From an uncultured Lachnospiraceae bacterium (GTDB lineage Bacteria; Bacillota; Clostridia; Lachnospirales; Lachnospiraceae): a stretch of DNA of 64,000 nucleotides. The notes below the pieces were generated by a model. That model saw nothing but the letters and a program-made list of their open reading frames with translations, did no database searches and was not told where the DNA came from. Positions 8,093 to 19,658 of this stretch are shown piece after piece (position 1 is the first letter of the stretch; every line of letters starts with the position of its first letter). The position numbers and the translations under genes were made by a program. The DNA lies in contig CAMUYQ010000007.1 of NCBI GenBank assembly GCA_947165025.1, forward strand, positions 97,995 to 161,994. The letters run 5' to 3'.

Positions 8093-8118
8093 GTCTGTTC
8101 CTTTAATGAATTTTTTTC

Positions 8119-8147
8119 AGAATACACGTTTATGTAAAGCCTGTCAA
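8119..8147 (-). promoter_or_regulatory. Promoter of the pheL-pheA-aroF operon
   Basis: TTGACA (8142-8147) and TATTCT (8119-8124) on the minus strand, 17 bp apart. The -35 box lies directly after the gltD stop codon; I see no terminator between, so read-through from gltBD would also meet the attenuator. Confidence 0.85.
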
Positions 8148-8154
8148 TAACTTT

Positions 8155-9660
8155 TTAAAGATTTGTGTATCCCATCAGCGACTTATCAACCGCTGCCGCA
8201 CACGCTCTTCCTTCGGCGATAGCCCATACGACGAGCGACTGTCCGCGGTGCATGTCGCCTGCCGTAAATACGCGTTCAGCTGACGCAGCATATTCTCCTT
8301 CGCCTGTCGCAACATTTCCTCTTGCGCTTACATCAACTCCGAACGAAGACGTTACATATTCTTCGCTTCCGAGAAATCCTGCCGCGATCAGAACGATGTC
8401 CGCAGGAAGCTCCGCTTCGCTTCCCTTGACGTTCTCAAACGACATCTTTCCGTCCTTGGATATCTTTCTCTCAAGCTTCACGGTCTTAACACCGGTCAGG
8501 TTTCCTTTGTCATCCTTGATGAATTCGGTTACCGTTGTCGAGAATATCCTCGGGTCTTTTCCGAACCTGTATATCGCCTCTTCCTGGCCGTAATCGGTCT
8601 TGAGTACCTTCGGCCATTCGGGCCACGGGTTTGAAGGGGTTCTCTCTTCGGGTGCCGCAGGCATCATCTCTATCTGTGTTACCGATGCAGCCCCGAGTCT
8701 GATGCTCGTTCCTACGCAGTCATTTCCGGTATCACCGCCGCCGATGACGATAACGTTTTTGCCCTTCATATTCCCAAAGGAAAAATCATCCGCCGCGGTC
8801 ACTTTTTTATAATCATAGTCTTCATCCATTATACGCTTTGATACTTCGCGAAGGAAGGGAACCGCAAACATGATACCGTTTGCATCTCTTCCTGTTGCAT
8901 TGATGTCACGCGGTTTTGAAGCGCCGCAGCAAAGCACAACGCGGTCATGATTTTCGAGGAGTTCTTTTGCGGTGATATCTTCTCCGACATTAACGCCGTA
9001 CTTAAATTCTATCCCCGCTTTTTCCATGAGCGCGATACGCCTGTCGACAACTCTCTTGTCAAGCTTCATGTTCGGGATGCCGTAACGGAGCAGTCCTCCG
9101 GCCCTGTCAAATCTCTCGTATACGGTAACCTTGTGTCCGCGCATGTTGAGAAGCTGTGCGCATGCAAGTCCTGAAGGTCCGCTTCCGACGATCGCAACGC
9201 TCTTGCCGGTCCTTACCTTTGGCGCAAGTTCATCGACCAGTCCGTGCTCAAATGCATATTCAATTATGTCTCTTTCATTATCTTTTGTTGTGACGGATGC
9301 ACCGGTGTTCTGGCATGTACATGCCGCTTCACAAAGTGCGGGACACACGCGCGCCGTAAACTCCGGAAAACTGTGCGTTCTCGACAGTCTCTTATATGCC
9401 TCTTTGAAGTTTCCGTGATACACGAGTTCGTTTGTTTCGGGAACAAGGTTGTGCAGCGGACATCCGCTTGCCATTCCCGATATCATCACTCCCGCCTGGC
9501 AGAACGGAACACCGCATGCCATGCATCGTGCCGCCTGCTGCTGTCTTTCCTTTAGAGGAAGCGGCGAATGAAACTCATCAAAATTCGTTATCCTCTTTTC
9601 AGGGGATGTGCATTTATTGTCGCACCTTTTGTATTCCATGAATCCGGTAGGTTTTCCCAT
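8155..9660 (-). CDS. gltD: Glutamate synthase (NADPH) small subunit
   Basis: This subunit passes electrons from NAD(P)H via FAD and 4Fe-4S clusters to the large subunit. It is about 501 residues. The N-terminal Cys region for the Fe-S clusters is CMACGVPFCQ plus CPLHN and CPALCEAACTC; nucleotide-binding folds follow (VAIVGSGPSGLACA for FAD, VIVIGGGDTGNDC for NAD(P)H). GxGxxG and the C-terminal GDMHRGQSLVVWAI are intact. The ATG at 9660 (MGKPTGFMEYKR, the usual family start) is preferred. A GTG at 9669 would overlap the gltB stop codon but lies too close to the ribosome site. Confidence 0.95.
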   Translation of the reverse strand: MGKPTGFMEYKRCDNKCTSPEKRITNFDEFHSPLPLKERQQQAARCMACGVPFCQAGVMISGMASGCPLHNLVPETNELVYHGNFKEAYKRLSRTHSFPEFTARVCPALCEAACTCQNTGASVTTKDNERDIIEYAFEHGLVDELAPKVRTGKSVAIVGSGPSGLACAQLLNMRGHKVTVYERFDRAGGLLRYGIPNMKLDKRVVDRRIALMEKAGIEFKYGVNVGEDITAKELLENHDRVVLCCGASKPRDINATGRDANGIMFAVPFLREVSKRIMDEDYDYKKVTAADDFSFGNMKGKNVIVIGGGDTGNDCVGTSIRLGAASVTQIEMMPAAPEERTPSNPWPEWPKVLKTDYGQEEAIYRFGKDPRIFSTTVTEFIKDDKGNLTGVKTVKLERKISKDGKMSFENVKGSEAELPADIVLIAAGFLGSEEYVTSSFGVDVSARGNVATGEGEYAASAERVFTAGDMHRGQSLVVWAIAEGRACAAAVDKSLMGYTNL

Positions 9661-9665
9661 TTCGA

Positions 9666-12600
9666 TCACGCCCCCTTCCTTTGATTTTCGAGGATACGTT
9701 TGTATTCCTCGGGTATTATCTTTTTAAACCTGCCCATCGACTCCTCAAATTCATCGAGGATCTTCTGCGCCTTAACGGATCCCGTGTACTTCACGTGAGC
9801 TTCAAGAAGCTTTCTGATCTCGTCTTTATCTTCTGATGCTGTAACGCTTTCCATCAGGACGAGTTCCTTGTTGAGGTTTTTATAAAGAGTGTTGTGCTCG
9901 TCAAGTACATATGCGATACCGCCGCTCATGCCGGCCGCAAAGTTCTTTCCGACGCTTCCGAGAATGACCGCAACGCCACCCGTCATGTACTCGCATCCGT
10001 GCTCGGCAACTCCTTCGACAACGCTCTTCGCACCGGAATTACGAACGCAGAAACGCTCGCCGGCCATGCCCGCGATATATGCTTCACCGCTCGTTGCACC
10101 GTAAAGCGCAACGTTACCGATGATCATGTTGTTCTCCGCATCGTATGCCGCATCTTCCGGAGCCTTGATAACAAGTCGTCCGCCCGACAGACCCTTTCCG
10201 AAGTAATCGTTCGCATCGCCCGTAAGCTCGATCGTCTCGCCCTTCGGGATGAACGCGCCGAAGCTCTGTCCGCCTGCGCCGTGAGCCTTGATAATGACCG
10301 CGTCGTTGCGAAGTCCCTTATGATGGAACTGCGTGATATATGCGCCGATCATCGTTCCGAACGCTCTGTCTGTATTCTTGACTTCACACGCCACATCAAC
10401 GGCCGTGCCCGCCTCGATATCCTTCTTCACGCCCTTCTTACCTGACAGGATCTGCGAATCACGCCGCTCTTCGAGCTGAAAATCATATGCAGCCTTTTTG
10501 TCATATCCCTTCGAAAGCGGAAGCGGCTCGGTTATCATCCTGGAGAAGTCAAGCTTTGAAGCATGACCCGTAAGTCCTTCCTTCACCTTAAGAAGATCGA
10601 ACCTTCCGACGAGTTCATCAACACTCCTGACTCCGAGCTTTGCCATGTATTCACGGAGTTCTTCGGCGATGAACATCATAAATCTTTCAACATATTCGGG
10701 CTTTCCGGCAAAGTTTTTGCGAAGCTCCGGATTCTGCGTTGCGATACCCATCGGACATGTGTCAAGGTTGCAGACACGCATCATCACACATCCGAGTGTT
10801 ACAAGAGGAGCTGTCGCAAATCCGAACTCTTCCGCACCGAGGATCGCCGCGATCGCAACATCTCTTCCGCTCATGAGCTTACCGTCAGTCTCGACAACAA
10901 CCATGTCACGAAGACCGTTCTGCATGAGTGTCTGGTGAGTCTCGGCAACACCGAGTTCCCACGGAAGACCCGCATTGTGTATCGAGCTTATCGGTGCCGC
11001 ACCGGTTCCTCCGTCATATCCCGATATAAGGATGACGCCGGCTCCTGCCTTTGCAACGCCCGCTGCTATCGTTCCGACACCGGCCTCAGATACGAGCTTG
11101 ACCGATATCCTTGCTTTCCTGTTCGCACATTTAAGATCGTAGATAAGCTGTGCGAGATCTTCTATTGAATAAATGTCATGATGGGGCGGCGGTGAGATAA
11201 GGCTGACACCGGGTGTCGAATGCCTTGTCTTTGCGATCCACGGATAAACCTTTCCGCCCGGAAGATGTCCGCCCTCACCGGGCTTTGCTCCCTGTGCCAT
11301 TTTGATCTGTATCTCTTTGGCGCTCTGAAGATAGCGTGATGTAACACCGAATCTTCCCGATGCGACCTGCTTGATGGCGCTGCTCCTGTCATGTGCGGTT
11401 CCTGCGCTCTCCAGTCTCTCATCGCTCTCGCCGCCTTCTCCGCTGTTTGATTTTCCGTGAAGGTGGTTCATCGCAACTGCAAGCGCTTCATGAGCTTCTT
11501 CTGATATTGAACCGTATGACATCGCACCGGTCTTGAACCTCTTTACTATCTCCGATGCAGGCTCGACCTCCGAAATATCAACGCTCTTATCGGCATATTT
11601 CAGATCGAGAACGCTTCTGATGTAACCGGTCTCTTCTTTGTCTACCATTGCCGTATACTGTTTGAACTTCGAATAATCATCCTCACGCGTTGACATCTGA
11701 AGCATATGTATCGTCTGGGGATTGTATCTGTGAAGCTCTCCGCCAGAGCGCATCTTATGATATCCGAGCGATTCAACGGACAGATCGCTTGATAGACCGA
11801 GCGGGTCAAAAGCCTTTGAATGCTGGTCTGTCGTCGCCTTTGCGATATCATCCATATCGATACCGCCGATCCTTGAAACGGTACCGGTAAAGTACCTGTC
11901 GATCACCGCAGTCGATACACCGACAGCTTCGAATATACGGCTGCCCTGATACGACTGGATCGTTGATATTCCCATCTTGGAAGCGATCTTGACTATTCCG
12001 GAAAGAACGGCCCTGTCGTAATCCTCGACCGCCGCATAGTAATCCTTGTCCAGGATTCCGTCTTCTATGAGCTCTTTGATCGTCGCATGCGCCAGATAAG
12101 GATTGACCGCGCACGCACCGAATCCGAGAAGTGTTGCGAAATGATGCACATCCCTCGGCTCACCGGTCTCAAGTATGAGCGACAGTGCCATGCATTTTTT
12201 CGTCGTAACAAGATAGTTGTGAACAGCTGACACACACAGAAGAGAAGGTATGGCGATATGATTTTCGTCCACGCCCCTGTCTGAGAGGATGAGTATGTTG
12301 GCCCCCCTCCTGTATGCCCTGTCGACCTCAACAAAGAGGTTTTCGATCGCACGCTCAAGCGGTGTGCCTTTGTAGTAGAGCATCGATACTCTTCCGACCT
12401 CAAGGCCGTTTCTGTGAAGGTGCGATATCTTCATAAGATCAAGGTCCGAGAGGATCGGATTGTTGATCTTAAGAACGTTGCAGTTTTCGGGATCGTCGGA
12501 TAAGATGTCACCGTTCTTTCCCGCATAAACGCATGTTGCGGTAACGATCTTCTCTCTTGCAGAGTCTATGGGCGGGTTCGTGACCTGCGCGAACAGCTGC

Positions 12601-14126
12601 TTGAAGTAATCAAACAGCGGTCTGTACTCTTTGGAAAGGACCGCAAGCGGTGTATCAACACCCATCGATCCGATCTGCTCGCTTCCGGAAAGAGCCATGT
12701 TATATATGCGCTCGCGGCACTCTTCGTATGTATATCCGAACGCTCTCTGAAGTCTTAAGAGGTCCTCGCCTTCAACTGCGGGAACAGATTCGTTCGGGAT
12801 CTTAAGAGCCTTCAGCGTTACAAGGTTTGAATCAAGCCATTCACCGTAAGGACGCGCCATCGCATAGCGTTCCTTGATCTCCCCGTCATCCATGATCCTG
12901 CGTGTCTTCGTATCCGCAAGGATCATCTTGCCGGGAAGCAGGCAGCCCTTCTTTGTTATACGCGACTCTTCGATATCGAGCACGCCGACCTCCGATGAAA
13001 GAATCAGTCGTCCGTCATCGAGGATGTAATAACGTGAAGGCCTCAGTCCGTTCCTGTCAAGGATCGCAGCCATCATGTCACCGTCCGAGAACATTATCGA
13101 AGCCGGGCCGTCCCAGGGTTCGATCATCGTCGCATAGTACTGGTAGAAATCACGCTCCTGAGTTGTGAGCGTATCGTTGTTTTCCCAAGGTTCGGGAACG
13201 AGTATCATCGCTGCGAGCGCGGGATCCATACCGCCCATAACAAGAAACTCAAGCGCGTTGTCAAGCATTGCCGAATCCGATCCGCCGCGGCTTATGACAG
13301 GCAGTACCTTGCCGAGTTCATCCTCGGAAAAGTTTCCGCTCTTGATCGTCTCCTCGCGTGCAAACATCTTGTCGACGTTACCGCGTATCGTATTGATCTC
13401 ACCGTTATGTACTATGAACCTGTTGGGATGTGCTCTCAACCAGCTTGGCTGTGTATTGGTCGAAAATCGCGAATGCACCATTGCTATGGCCGACTCGTAA
13501 TCTTCATCCATCAGATCCGAAAAGAACGTGCGAAGCTGTCCCACAAGGAACATTCCCTTGTAGACGATCGTACGGCATGAAAGTGTTGCCACATATGTAT
13601 CAGCGTTGGAGTGTTCAAATACGCGTCTTACAACGTAAAGCTTTCTGTCAAATTCAAGATCGCTGATCTCTTCATCGGGGCGTTTTACAAATGCCTGATA
13701 GATCGCTGGACAGCTTTCAAGAGCACGCATTCCGAGAACATCTTCATGTACCGGAACCTTTCTGTATCCGAGGAACTCAAGTCCCTCTTTTTCGACGATG
13801 ATCTCGAACATCTTCATCGCCTGCATGCGTGAGAGTTCATCGGCCGGGAAGAAGAACATTCCGACACCGTATGAGCGACGCTCTCCTATATTGATCCCAA
13901 GCGCTTTACACTCTCTTGCAAAAAACTTATGCGGTATCTGTGTCAGTATTCCGACACCGTCTCCGGTCGCACCTTCCGCATCTTTTCCGGCACGGTGCTC
14001 AAGGTTTTCTACGATCGAAAGAGCATCGCTGACGACCTGATGACTTGCCGTTCCGTTTATGTCTATTATTGCGCCGACGCCGCAGTTGTCATGTTCAAAC
14101 TCCGGCTCGTAAAGTGTTTTATTCAT
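9666..14126 (-). CDS. gltB: Glutamate synthase large subunit
   Basis: This 1486-residue enzyme makes glutamate from 2-oxoglutarate and glutamine. The N-terminal class II amidotransferase domain has its catalytic Cys at residue 15 (HDNCGVGA), so a 14-residue propeptide must be removed. The central and FMN-binding (alpha/beta)8 domains follow, with the cluster motif [19 protein letters not shown] and the phosphate/FMN loops ([10 protein letters not shown]). The C-terminal beta-helix domain has the repeated G-x-x-G patterns (GGLSGG-like). GGGAGG precedes the ATG, and the start overlaps the pyrG stop codon as ATGA, so translation is coupled. Confidence 0.97.
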   Translation of the reverse strand: MNKTLYEPEFEHDNCGVGAIIDINGTASHQVVSDALSIVENLEHRAGKDAEGATGDGVGILTQIPHKFFARECKALGINIGERRSYGVGMFFFPADELSRMQAMKMFEIIVEKEGLEFLGYRKVPVHEDVLGMRALESCPAIYQAFVKRPDEEISDLEFDRKLYVVRRVFEHSNADTYVATLSCRTIVYKGMFLVGQLRTFFSDLMDEDYESAIAMVHSRFSTNTQPSWLRAHPNRFIVHNGEINTIRGNVDKMFAREETIKSGNFSEDELGKVLPVISRGGSDSAMLDNALEFLVMGGMDPALAAMILVPEPWENNDTLTTQERDFYQYYATMIEPWDGPASIMFSDGDMMAAILDRNGLRPSRYYILDDGRLILSSEVGVLDIEESRITKKGCLLPGKMILADTKTRRIMDDGEIKERYAMARPYGEWLDSNLVTLKALKIPNESVPAVEGEDLLRLQRAFGYTYEECRERIYNMALSGSEQIGSMGVDTPLAVLSKEYRPLFDYFKQLFAQVTNPPIDSAREKIVTATCVYAGKNGDILSDDPENCNVLKINNPILSDLDLMKISHLHRNGLEVGRVSMLYYKGTPLERAIENLFVEVDRAYRRGANILILSDRGVDENHIAIPSLLCVSAVHNYLVTTKKCMALSLILETGEPRDVHHFATLLGFGACAVNPYLAHATIKELIEDGILDKDYYAAVEDYDRAVLSGIVKIASKMGISTIQSYQGSRIFEAVGVSTAVIDRYFTGTVSRIGGIDMDDIAKATTDQHSKAFDPLGLSSDLSVESLGYHKMRSGGELHRYNPQTIHMLQMSTREDDYSKFKQYTAMVDKEETGYIRSVLDLKYADKSVDISEVEPASEIVKRFKTGAMSYGSISEEAHEALAVAMNHLHGKSNSGEGGESDERLESAGTAHDRSSAIKQVASGRFGVTSRYLQSAKEIQIKMAQGAKPGEGGHLPGGKVYPWIAKTRHSTPGVSLISPPPHHDIYSIEDLAQLIYDLKCANRKARISVKLVSEAGVGTIAAGVAKAGAGVILISGYDGGTGAAPISSIHNAGLPWELGVAETHQTLMQNGLRDMVVVETDGKLMSGRDVAIAAILGAEEFGFATAPLVTLGCVMMRVCNLDTCPMGIATQNPELRKNFAGKPEYVERFMMFIAEELREYMAKLGVRSVDELVGRFDLLKVKEGLTGHASKLDFSRMITEPLPLSKGYDKKAAYDFQLEERRDSQILSGKKGVKKDIEAGTAVDVACEVKNTDRAFGTMIGAYITQFHHKGLRNDAVIIKAHGAGGQSFGAFIPKGETIELTGDANDYFGKGLSGGRLVIKAPEDAAYDAENNMIIGNVALYGATSGEAYIAGMAGERFCVRNSGAKSVVEGVAEHGCEYMTGGVAVILGSVGKNFAAGMSGGIAYVLDEHNTLYKNLNKELVLMESVTASEDKDEIRKLLEAHVKYTGSVKAQKILDEFEESMGRFKKIIPEEYKRILENQRKGA

Positions 14127-15733
14127 CTGTTACCTCCCTTTACAAGAAGTGCCGCACCGATAAGTCCTTTAAACAGAGGATGCGGCATATCGGGTCTTGA
14201 CTTGAATTCCGGATGTGCCTGTGTCGCAACAAAGAACGGATGATCTTTCAGTTCTATCATCTCAACGATCCTCTTATCAGGTGACATACCCGACAGGACC
14301 ATTCCGTTTGATTCAAACACTTCGCGGTAATCGTTGTTGACCTCATACCTGTGGCGGTGTCTCTCCGTGATATCCGTTGTCGCATACAGCTCATGCGCTT
14401 TTGTCCCTTCCTTAAGAACACACGGATATGATCCGAGGCGAAGTGTGCCTCCGATGTCTTCGAGGTTTTCTTTTTCGGGAAGGATGTGGATCACGGGATC
14501 CGGTGTTGACGGATCCAGCTCTGTCGATGATGCAGCGGAAAGTTTGCAGACGTTTCTCGAAAACTCGATCAGTGCAAGCTGCATTCCGAGACATATGCCA
14601 AGATACGGTATCCTGTTCTCTCTTGCATACCTGATGGCAGCGATCTTTCCGTCGCAGCCGCGCACCCCGAAACCGCCGGGAACGATGATGCCGTCCGTAC
14701 CGGACAGGATCGCCGATGCATTGTCATCGTTCACTTCCTCGGCATCGACCCATTTGACCGAAACTTCGGTGCGGTGTGCGATACCGCCGTGGCGCAGTGC
14801 TTCAACTACACTTAAGTAAGCATCGTGAAGTGCAACGTACTTTCCGACTATCGCTATGGTCACTTTGTGAAGCGGCTCACGGTTGTCGGAGACGAGCTTT
14901 CTCCAGGCAACAAGATCCGGCTCCGGGCACTCAAGATTCAGACATTCGCAGACCTGCTGTGCAAGCCTTTCGTCCTCCATCAGGAGCGGCACCTCATAAA
15001 GAGAAGCTGCATCCAGATTCTGAAGAACATTCTGACGTTTAACGTTACAGAACAGAGCGATCTTCCCTTTCAGGTCATCATCGATCGGAAGATCCGAACG
15101 GCACACGATGATGTCGGGCCAGAGGCCCATACTCTGCAAAGTCTTGACGCTCATCTGCGTAGGCTTGGTCTTGAGCTCTCCCGAAGCCTTCAAATATGGG
15201 ATAAGAGTAACATGTATGATAACGGAATTTTGTCTTCCGATATCAACCTGAAATTGACGGATCGCTTCAAGGAAAGGCTGGCTCTCGATATCACCTACCG
15301 TTCCGCCGATCTCGATTATCGAGATGGTATCCTCGTCGGATGATCTTCCCTTATAAAAACGATCCTTGATCTCATTGGTGATATGCGGGATGACCTGTAC
15401 GGTACCTCCGCCGTAATCACCGTGACGCTCCTTGTTCAGGACCGCCTGATATATCTTACCTGTAGTAACATTTGAATTTTTGTCGAGCGATTCGTTTATG
15501 AACCTCTCGTAATGTCCGAGATCCAGATCGGTCTCGGTCCCGTCGTCAGTCACGAACACTTCGCCGTGCTGGATCGGGTTCATCGTTCCCGGATCGACGT
15601 TGATGTACGGGTCGAACTTCTGCATGGTCACATTAAAGCCGCGGGCCTTAAGAAGCCTTCCGAGAGATGCGGCGGTTATTCCCTTGCCAAGTCCCGATAC
15701 AACGCCTCCCGTTACAAATACGTATTTGACCAT
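14123..15733 (-). CDS. pyrG: CTP synthase
   Basis: This 536-residue enzyme aminates UTP with glutamine-derived ammonia. The synthase domain starts [19 protein letters not shown] (P-loop), and the C-terminal class I amidotransferase domain has its nucleophile in YLGICLGMQ and the His/Glu pair in THPEF-like AHPEFKS. The ATG at 15733 has GAGG six bases upstream; a GTG at 15745 overlapping the asnB stop would add four unusual residues. It is unusual to find pyrG inside a nitrogen-assimilation operon; all its neighbours also make or consume glutamine. Confidence 0.95.
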   Translation of the reverse strand: MVKYVFVTGGVVSGLGKGITAASLGRLLKARGFNVTMQKFDPYINVDPGTMNPIQHGEVFVTDDGTETDLDLGHYERFINESLDKNSNVTTGKIYQAVLNKERHGDYGGGTVQVIPHITNEIKDRFYKGRSSDEDTISIIEIGGTVGDIESQPFLEAIRQFQVDIGRQNSVIIHVTLIPYLKASGELKTKPTQMSVKTLQSMGLWPDIIVCRSDLPIDDDLKGKIALFCNVKRQNVLQNLDAASLYEVPLLMEDERLAQQVCECLNLECPEPDLVAWRKLVSDNREPLHKVTIAIVGKYVALHDAYLSVVEALRHGGIAHRTEVSVKWVDAEEVNDDNASAILSGTDGIIVPGGFGVRGCDGKIAAIRYARENRIPYLGICLGMQLALIEFSRNVCKLSAASSTELDPSTPDPVIHILPEKENLEDIGGTLRLGSYPCVLKEGTKAHELYATTDITERHRHRYEVNNDYREVFESNGMVLSGMSPDKRIVEMIELKDHPFFVATQAHPEFKSRPDMPHPLFKGLIGAALLVKGGNR

Positions 15734-15741
15734 ACCGCACC

Positions 15742-17322
15742 TCACTTACCGCTGTCGCCGTAGTTCGACAGGACTCTCGCGGAAGGATCGTTAACGTTAC
15801 ATCCTTCCCACTCTTTGTTAGGCATCCAGAAATCCGCAACCATCTGAGACTGTCCCGGATAGTACTCTTCGAATATCTCCCTGTACAAAAGAGACTCTTT
15901 CGTAAAGGGTCTGGCATGGTCATATTTTCTGCACTTTTTCTCAAACTCTTCGTCGGTGTATTTTCCTTCGGCATACTCTTTTAAATGATCGACCATCGAG
16001 TGTCCGACCGCATCCGAGAATGCAGCCTTCTCTCTCATCAGTATGTCCTCCGGAAGGAAATCTCCGACAAACGCATGACGGAGAAGGTATTTACCTTTGT
16101 TATATTTATTGAGCTTCATTTCGGGATCGATGCTCATGACATATTTCACAAAATCAAGATCACCGAACGGAACTCTTGCCTCGAGGCTGTTTACGGAAAT
16201 ACATCTGTCCGCGCGAAGCACGTCATACATATGTATCTCGCTTATGCGCTTAACTGCCTCTTTCTGAAAATCATCTGCCGAGGGTGCGAAATCGGTATAT
16301 TTATATCCGAACAGTTCGTCGGATATCTCACCTGTCAGGATGACTCTCACATCGGTCCTCTCATGTATCGCCTTGCAGCACAGATACATTCCGATCGAAG
16401 CCCTTATAGTTGTGATGTCATATGTTCCGAGAAGATGGATGACATCGGGAAGAGCATTGATAACGTCTTCCTTCGTGATGATGACTTCCGTATGATCGGC
16501 ACCGATATAATCAGCAACCTGCTTTGCGTATTTAAGATCGATCGCATCCTCGCTCATACCGATCGCAAATGTACGGACAGGCTTCTTTAATATCTTTGCG
16601 GAAACGGCACATACAAGCGACGAATCAAGTCCGCCGGATAACAGAAATCCAAGAGGCGCATCGGAATCAAGCCTCTTTGCGATACCCTTTACGAGCTTGT
16701 TGTTTATCGTCCTGCATACCGTTTCAAGATCATCTTTAACAACACTGTCGACCCTTGTGATGTCGCAGTATCTGATGAACTGTCCGTCCTCATAATAGAA
16801 TCCGGGCGGGAACGGCTCGATCCTCTTTACCAGGCCGACAAGGTTCTTTGCCTCACTTGCAAATATGATGCCGCCGTCATCAGTGTTTCCGTAATACAGG
16901 GGACGAATGCCGATCGGATCGCGTGCCGCGATAAATGAACCTTTCTTTGCATCGTAGATAATGCATGCAAATTCGGCATCGAGCTTTTCAAACATCTTTG
17001 TGCCGTACTGCTCGTAAAGCGGAAGCAGTATCTCACAGTCCGAATTGCTCTTGAACGTATATCCCTTTCTGATAAGTTCTTCCTTGATCGGGCGGAATCC
17101 GTAGATCTCACCGTTACATACAACACAGTTACCGTCTTTTTCGAAAGGCTGCATACCTGCTTCCGAAAGTCCCATGATGGACAGTCTCTCAAATCCCATG
17201 ACCCCTCCGGGAACCCCGATAAGCTTCTGCATATCGGGTCCCCTTGAGATCGTCCGGTCAAAAAACGGTTTTAAATCTTCCTTTGTCAGGCTATCTCCCA
17301 AATAGCCGAAAATTGAACACAT
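15742..17322 (-). CDS. asnB: Asparagine synthetase (glutamine-hydrolysing)
   Basis: This 526-residue AsnB-type enzyme makes asparagine from aspartate, ATP and glutamine. The N-terminal nucleophile is Cys2 (MCSIFGYLG), so the initiator Met must be removed. The amidotransferase domain includes [15 protein letters not shown] and CNGEIYG; the ATP pyrophosphatase P-loop is SGGLDSSLV (about residue 230), with the [10 protein letters not shown] motif. Length and motifs match the short bacterial AsnB (about 525-555). It lies 46 bp after glnN with its own AAGGGAAG site, and should be on the same transcript. Confidence 0.95.
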   Translation of the reverse strand: MCSIFGYLGDSLTKEDLKPFFDRTISRGPDMQKLIGVPGGVMGFERLSIMGLSEAGMQPFEKDGNCVVCNGEIYGFRPIKEELIRKGYTFKSNSDCEILLPLYEQYGTKMFEKLDAEFACIIYDAKKGSFIAARDPIGIRPLYYGNTDDGGIIFASEAKNLVGLVKRIEPFPPGFYYEDGQFIRYCDITRVDSVVKDDLETVCRTINNKLVKGIAKRLDSDAPLGFLLSGGLDSSLVCAVSAKILKKPVRTFAIGMSEDAIDLKYAKQVADYIGADHTEVIITKEDVINALPDVIHLLGTYDITTIRASIGMYLCCKAIHERTDVRVILTGEISDELFGYKYTDFAPSADDFQKEAVKRISEIHMYDVLRADRCISVNSLEARVPFGDLDFVKYVMSIDPEMKLNKYNKGKYLLRHAFVGDFLPEDILMREKAAFSDAVGHSMVDHLKEYAEGKYTDEEFEKKCRKYDHARPFTKESLLYREIFEEYYPGQSQMVADFWMPNKEWEGCNVNDPSARVLSNYGDSGK

Positions 17323-17368
17323 GTTACTCTTCCCTTTCCTGTATGATTTTTATTCAGAGCCTTACGGC

Positions 17369-19468
17369 TTATACATAAAACAGAATCTTCTCGTATGTCG
17401 GGTACGGCAGGTATCCTTCCGGAATGAGCGGCTCTGCCTGGTCTGCATACTTCCTGATCTCTTCCATGTCCGCGATCACAACGTCGTGATAGAACTTCGC
17501 CTGATCGAGTGTAGGATCCATGCTCTCGGCCTTGTCTGTATCTGCAACAAGTTTCTTTGTAGCCTTAACAACTTCATCGTAGAATCCGGCAAGCTTTTCG
17601 ATAAGCTCTGTCTGGGCTGCACATGCTGCCTTGATACCAAGTTCCTTCTTGGACAGTGCAGACTGTGTCAGGTCATCGATGTAATCCATGAGTGACGGAG
17701 CGAACTGCTTCTCTACCATGTCGATCAGTGTGAGTGATTCGATATGAACTGTCTTCGTATAGTTCTCGATACGTATCTCATACCTTGACTCAAGCTCTGT
17801 CTCGGAATAAATGCCATGCTTGATGAACATCTTCTTATTCTTCTCTGCGATAAGTGCAGGCATAGCATCGGGTGTTGACTTGAGATTGAACAGTCCTCTC
17901 TTCTCAGCCTCTTTTACCCATTCATCCGTGTAACCGTTTCCGTTGAATATGACTCTCTTATGCTTTGTGATCGTCTCCTTAACAAGTTCATGAACCGCTT
18001 CGTCCATCTTCTCCTTCGGAGTATCTTTCAGCTTCTCATAGAAGAGACTGAGTGATTCCGCAACGGCCGTGTTGAGCATGATGTTCGGGCCTGCTATCGA
18101 GAGCGAAGATCCGAGTGATCTGAACTCAAACTTATTACCCGTAAATGCAAACGGTGAAGTACGGTTTCTGTCCGTTGTATCCTTTGCGAAATGGGGAAGT
18201 ACCTTTGCACCTGTTTCGATCGTAACCTTCTCGGCATTGCTGAAGTATTCACCCTTTTCAACCGCCTCGATGACTGCATTGAGTTCGTCTCCGAGGAACA
18301 TCGAGATGATAGCCGGAGGTGCTTCGTTTGCTCCGAGTCTGTGATCGTTTCCGGCACTTGCAACGGAGAGTCTCAGAAGATCCGCATAATCATCAACCGC
18401 CTGGATGACTGCTGATAAGAAGAGCAGGAACTGAGTGTTCTCACCGGGTGTCTTGCCGGGATTTAACAGGTTTTCGCCTGTGTTTGTCGTAAGTGACCAG
18501 TTGTTGTGTTTTCCTGATCCGTTGATGCCTGCGAAAGGCTTTTCATGAAGGAGACATGCATATCCGTGCTTTTCGGCAACTCTCTTCATGATCTCCATTG
18601 TCAGCTGGTTATGATCTACAGCAACGTTTGTTGTATCGAATATCGGAGCAAGTTCGTGCTGGCACGGTGCAACCTCGTTGTGCTTTGTCTTTGCGGGAAT
18701 TCCGAGCTTCCAAAGTTCCTCATCGAGGTCATGCATGAATGCCGCAACTCTTGTCCTGAGGTTTCCGAAGTAGTGATCGTCCATCTCCTGTCCCTTCGGA
18801 GCGGGAGCGCCGAGAAGTGTTCTTCCGGTGAAGATCAGGTCCTTCCTGAGCTTGTAATCTTCTTTGTCTATAAGGAAGTATTCCTGCTCGGGTCCGACTG
18901 TTGTCAGAACGTTCGTAACATCTTCCTTGCCGAGAAGCTTTAATATCTTGACTGCTTCCTTGCTGATCGCATCCATCGAACGAAGGAGCGGTGTCTTCTT
19001 GTCGAGCGCTTCACCGCTGTATGAACAGAATGCGGTGGGAATGTAAAGTGTTTCGTCCTTGATGAACGCGGGGCTTGTAGGATCCCAAGCTGTATATCCT
19101 CTTGCCTCGAATGTTGCCCTTATTCCGCCTGACGGAAAACTTGATGCATCGGGCTCACCCTTAACAAGTTCCTTACCGGAGAAATCCATTATGACTTCAC
19201 CCTTGTCAACGGGGCAGATGAAGCTGTCGTGCTTTTCTGCCGTATATCCTGTCATCGGCTGGAACCAGTGTGTGAAATGTGTTGCACCGTTTTCAACAGC
19301 CCATTCCTTCATTGCAACCGCAACCGCATTTGCAACGTCAAGCTCCAGATGTGTGTTGTTGTCGATAGTCTTACGAAGGGCCTTGTACATGTCCTTCGGA
19401 AGCTTTTCACGCATGATCTTATCTCCGAAAACCATGCTTCCGTATAACTCCGGGATGTTCTTTTCCAT
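17369..19468 (-). CDS. glnN: Glutamine synthetase type III
   Basis: This 699-residue protein is a GSIII, much longer than GSI (about 450). It starts MEKNIPELYGSMVFGDKIM, with the GSIII-specific segments HWFQPMTGYTAEKHDSF, GPEQEYFLID, NEVAPCQHELAPIF, NGSGKHNNWSL and the C-terminal alpha-helical extension. It assimilates ammonium into glutamine. It lacks a GSI-type adenylylation loop. It is the first gene of the glnN-asnB-pyrG-gltB-gltD operon and is preceded by AAAGGAGG and a leader with two tandem hairpins, so control is likely at transcript elongation in the leader. Confidence 0.97.
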   Translation of the reverse strand: MEKNIPELYGSMVFGDKIMREKLPKDMYKALRKTIDNNTHLELDVANAVAVAMKEWAVENGATHFTHWFQPMTGYTAEKHDSFICPVDKGEVIMDFSGKELVKGEPDASSFPSGGIRATFEARGYTAWDPTSPAFIKDETLYIPTAFCSYSGEALDKKTPLLRSMDAISKEAVKILKLLGKEDVTNVLTTVGPEQEYFLIDKEDYKLRKDLIFTGRTLLGAPAPKGQEMDDHYFGNLRTRVAAFMHDLDEELWKLGIPAKTKHNEVAPCQHELAPIFDTTNVAVDHNQLTMEIMKRVAEKHGYACLLHEKPFAGINGSGKHNNWSLTTNTGENLLNPGKTPGENTQFLLFLSAVIQAVDDYADLLRLSVASAGNDHRLGANEAPPAIISMFLGDELNAVIEAVEKGEYFSNAEKVTIETGAKVLPHFAKDTTDRNRTSPFAFTGNKFEFRSLGSSLSIAGPNIMLNTAVAESLSLFYEKLKDTPKEKMDEAVHELVKETITKHKRVIFNGNGYTDEWVKEAEKRGLFNLKSTPDAMPALIAEKNKKMFIKHGIYSETELESRYEIRIENYTKTVHIESLTLIDMVEKQFAPSLMDYIDDLTQSALSKKELGIKAACAAQTELIEKLAGFYDEVVKATKKLVADTDKAESMDPTLDQAKFYHDVVIADMEEIRKYADQAEPLIPEGYLPYPTYEKILFYV

Positions 19469-19500
19469 AATATGTTCCTCCTTTCAATCCCAAAAAAGTG

Positions 19501-19538
19501 AAAGGCGCATCCGCCCGTTTGCAGGGTGATGCGCCTTT
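19501..19538 (-). terminator. glnN leader hairpin 2 (terminator-like, GCAAAGGCGC element)
   Basis: AAAGGCGCATC pairs perfectly with GATGCGCCTTT, with an inner CCC/GGG stem, then CACTTTTTT. The ribosome site of glnN lies just after it. The 5' side repeats the GCAAAGGCGC sequence of hairpin 1 and of the amt and purF leaders. Confidence 0.8.
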
Positions 19539-19559
19539 GCATTCAAAAAACAAAAAGAA

Positions 19560-19591
19560 AAAGGTGCCTTGGCCAAAGCCAAAGCACCTTT
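19560..19591 (-). terminator. glnN leader hairpin 1 (promoter-proximal terminator)
   Basis: AAAGGTGCTTTGGC, loop TTTG, GCCAAGGCACCTTT, then TTCTTTTTG: a 14-bp stem with one G-U pair. It begins about 11 bases after the predicted transcription start. The bases before it, AAAGAGC, match the amt leader exactly. Confidence 0.8.
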
Positions 19592-19608
19592 GCTCTTTAC
19601 GTTTTAAA

Positions 19609-19637
19609 AATATATACTCATTTCTCCGGTGTGTCAA
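19609..19637 (-). promoter_or_regulatory. Promoter of the glnN operon
   Basis: TTGACA (19632-19637), 17 bp, TATATT (19609-19614) on the minus strand. The predicted start is near 19602. Confidence 0.85.
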
Positions 19638-19658
19638 TACCTTTTTCGAAAATCATAT

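Noticed and set aside
7927..8118. T-box riboswitch before pheA-aroF
   Set aside because: No T-box AGGGTGGNACCGCG sequence or specifier loop; the Phe-rich ORF and alternative stems explain the leader better.
19501..19637. Known glutamine riboswitch or ANTAR target before glnN
   Set aside because: I see neither the conserved glnA/DP1 riboswitch core nor the paired AxxGxx hexaloops of ANTAR sites; loops are short and T-rich.
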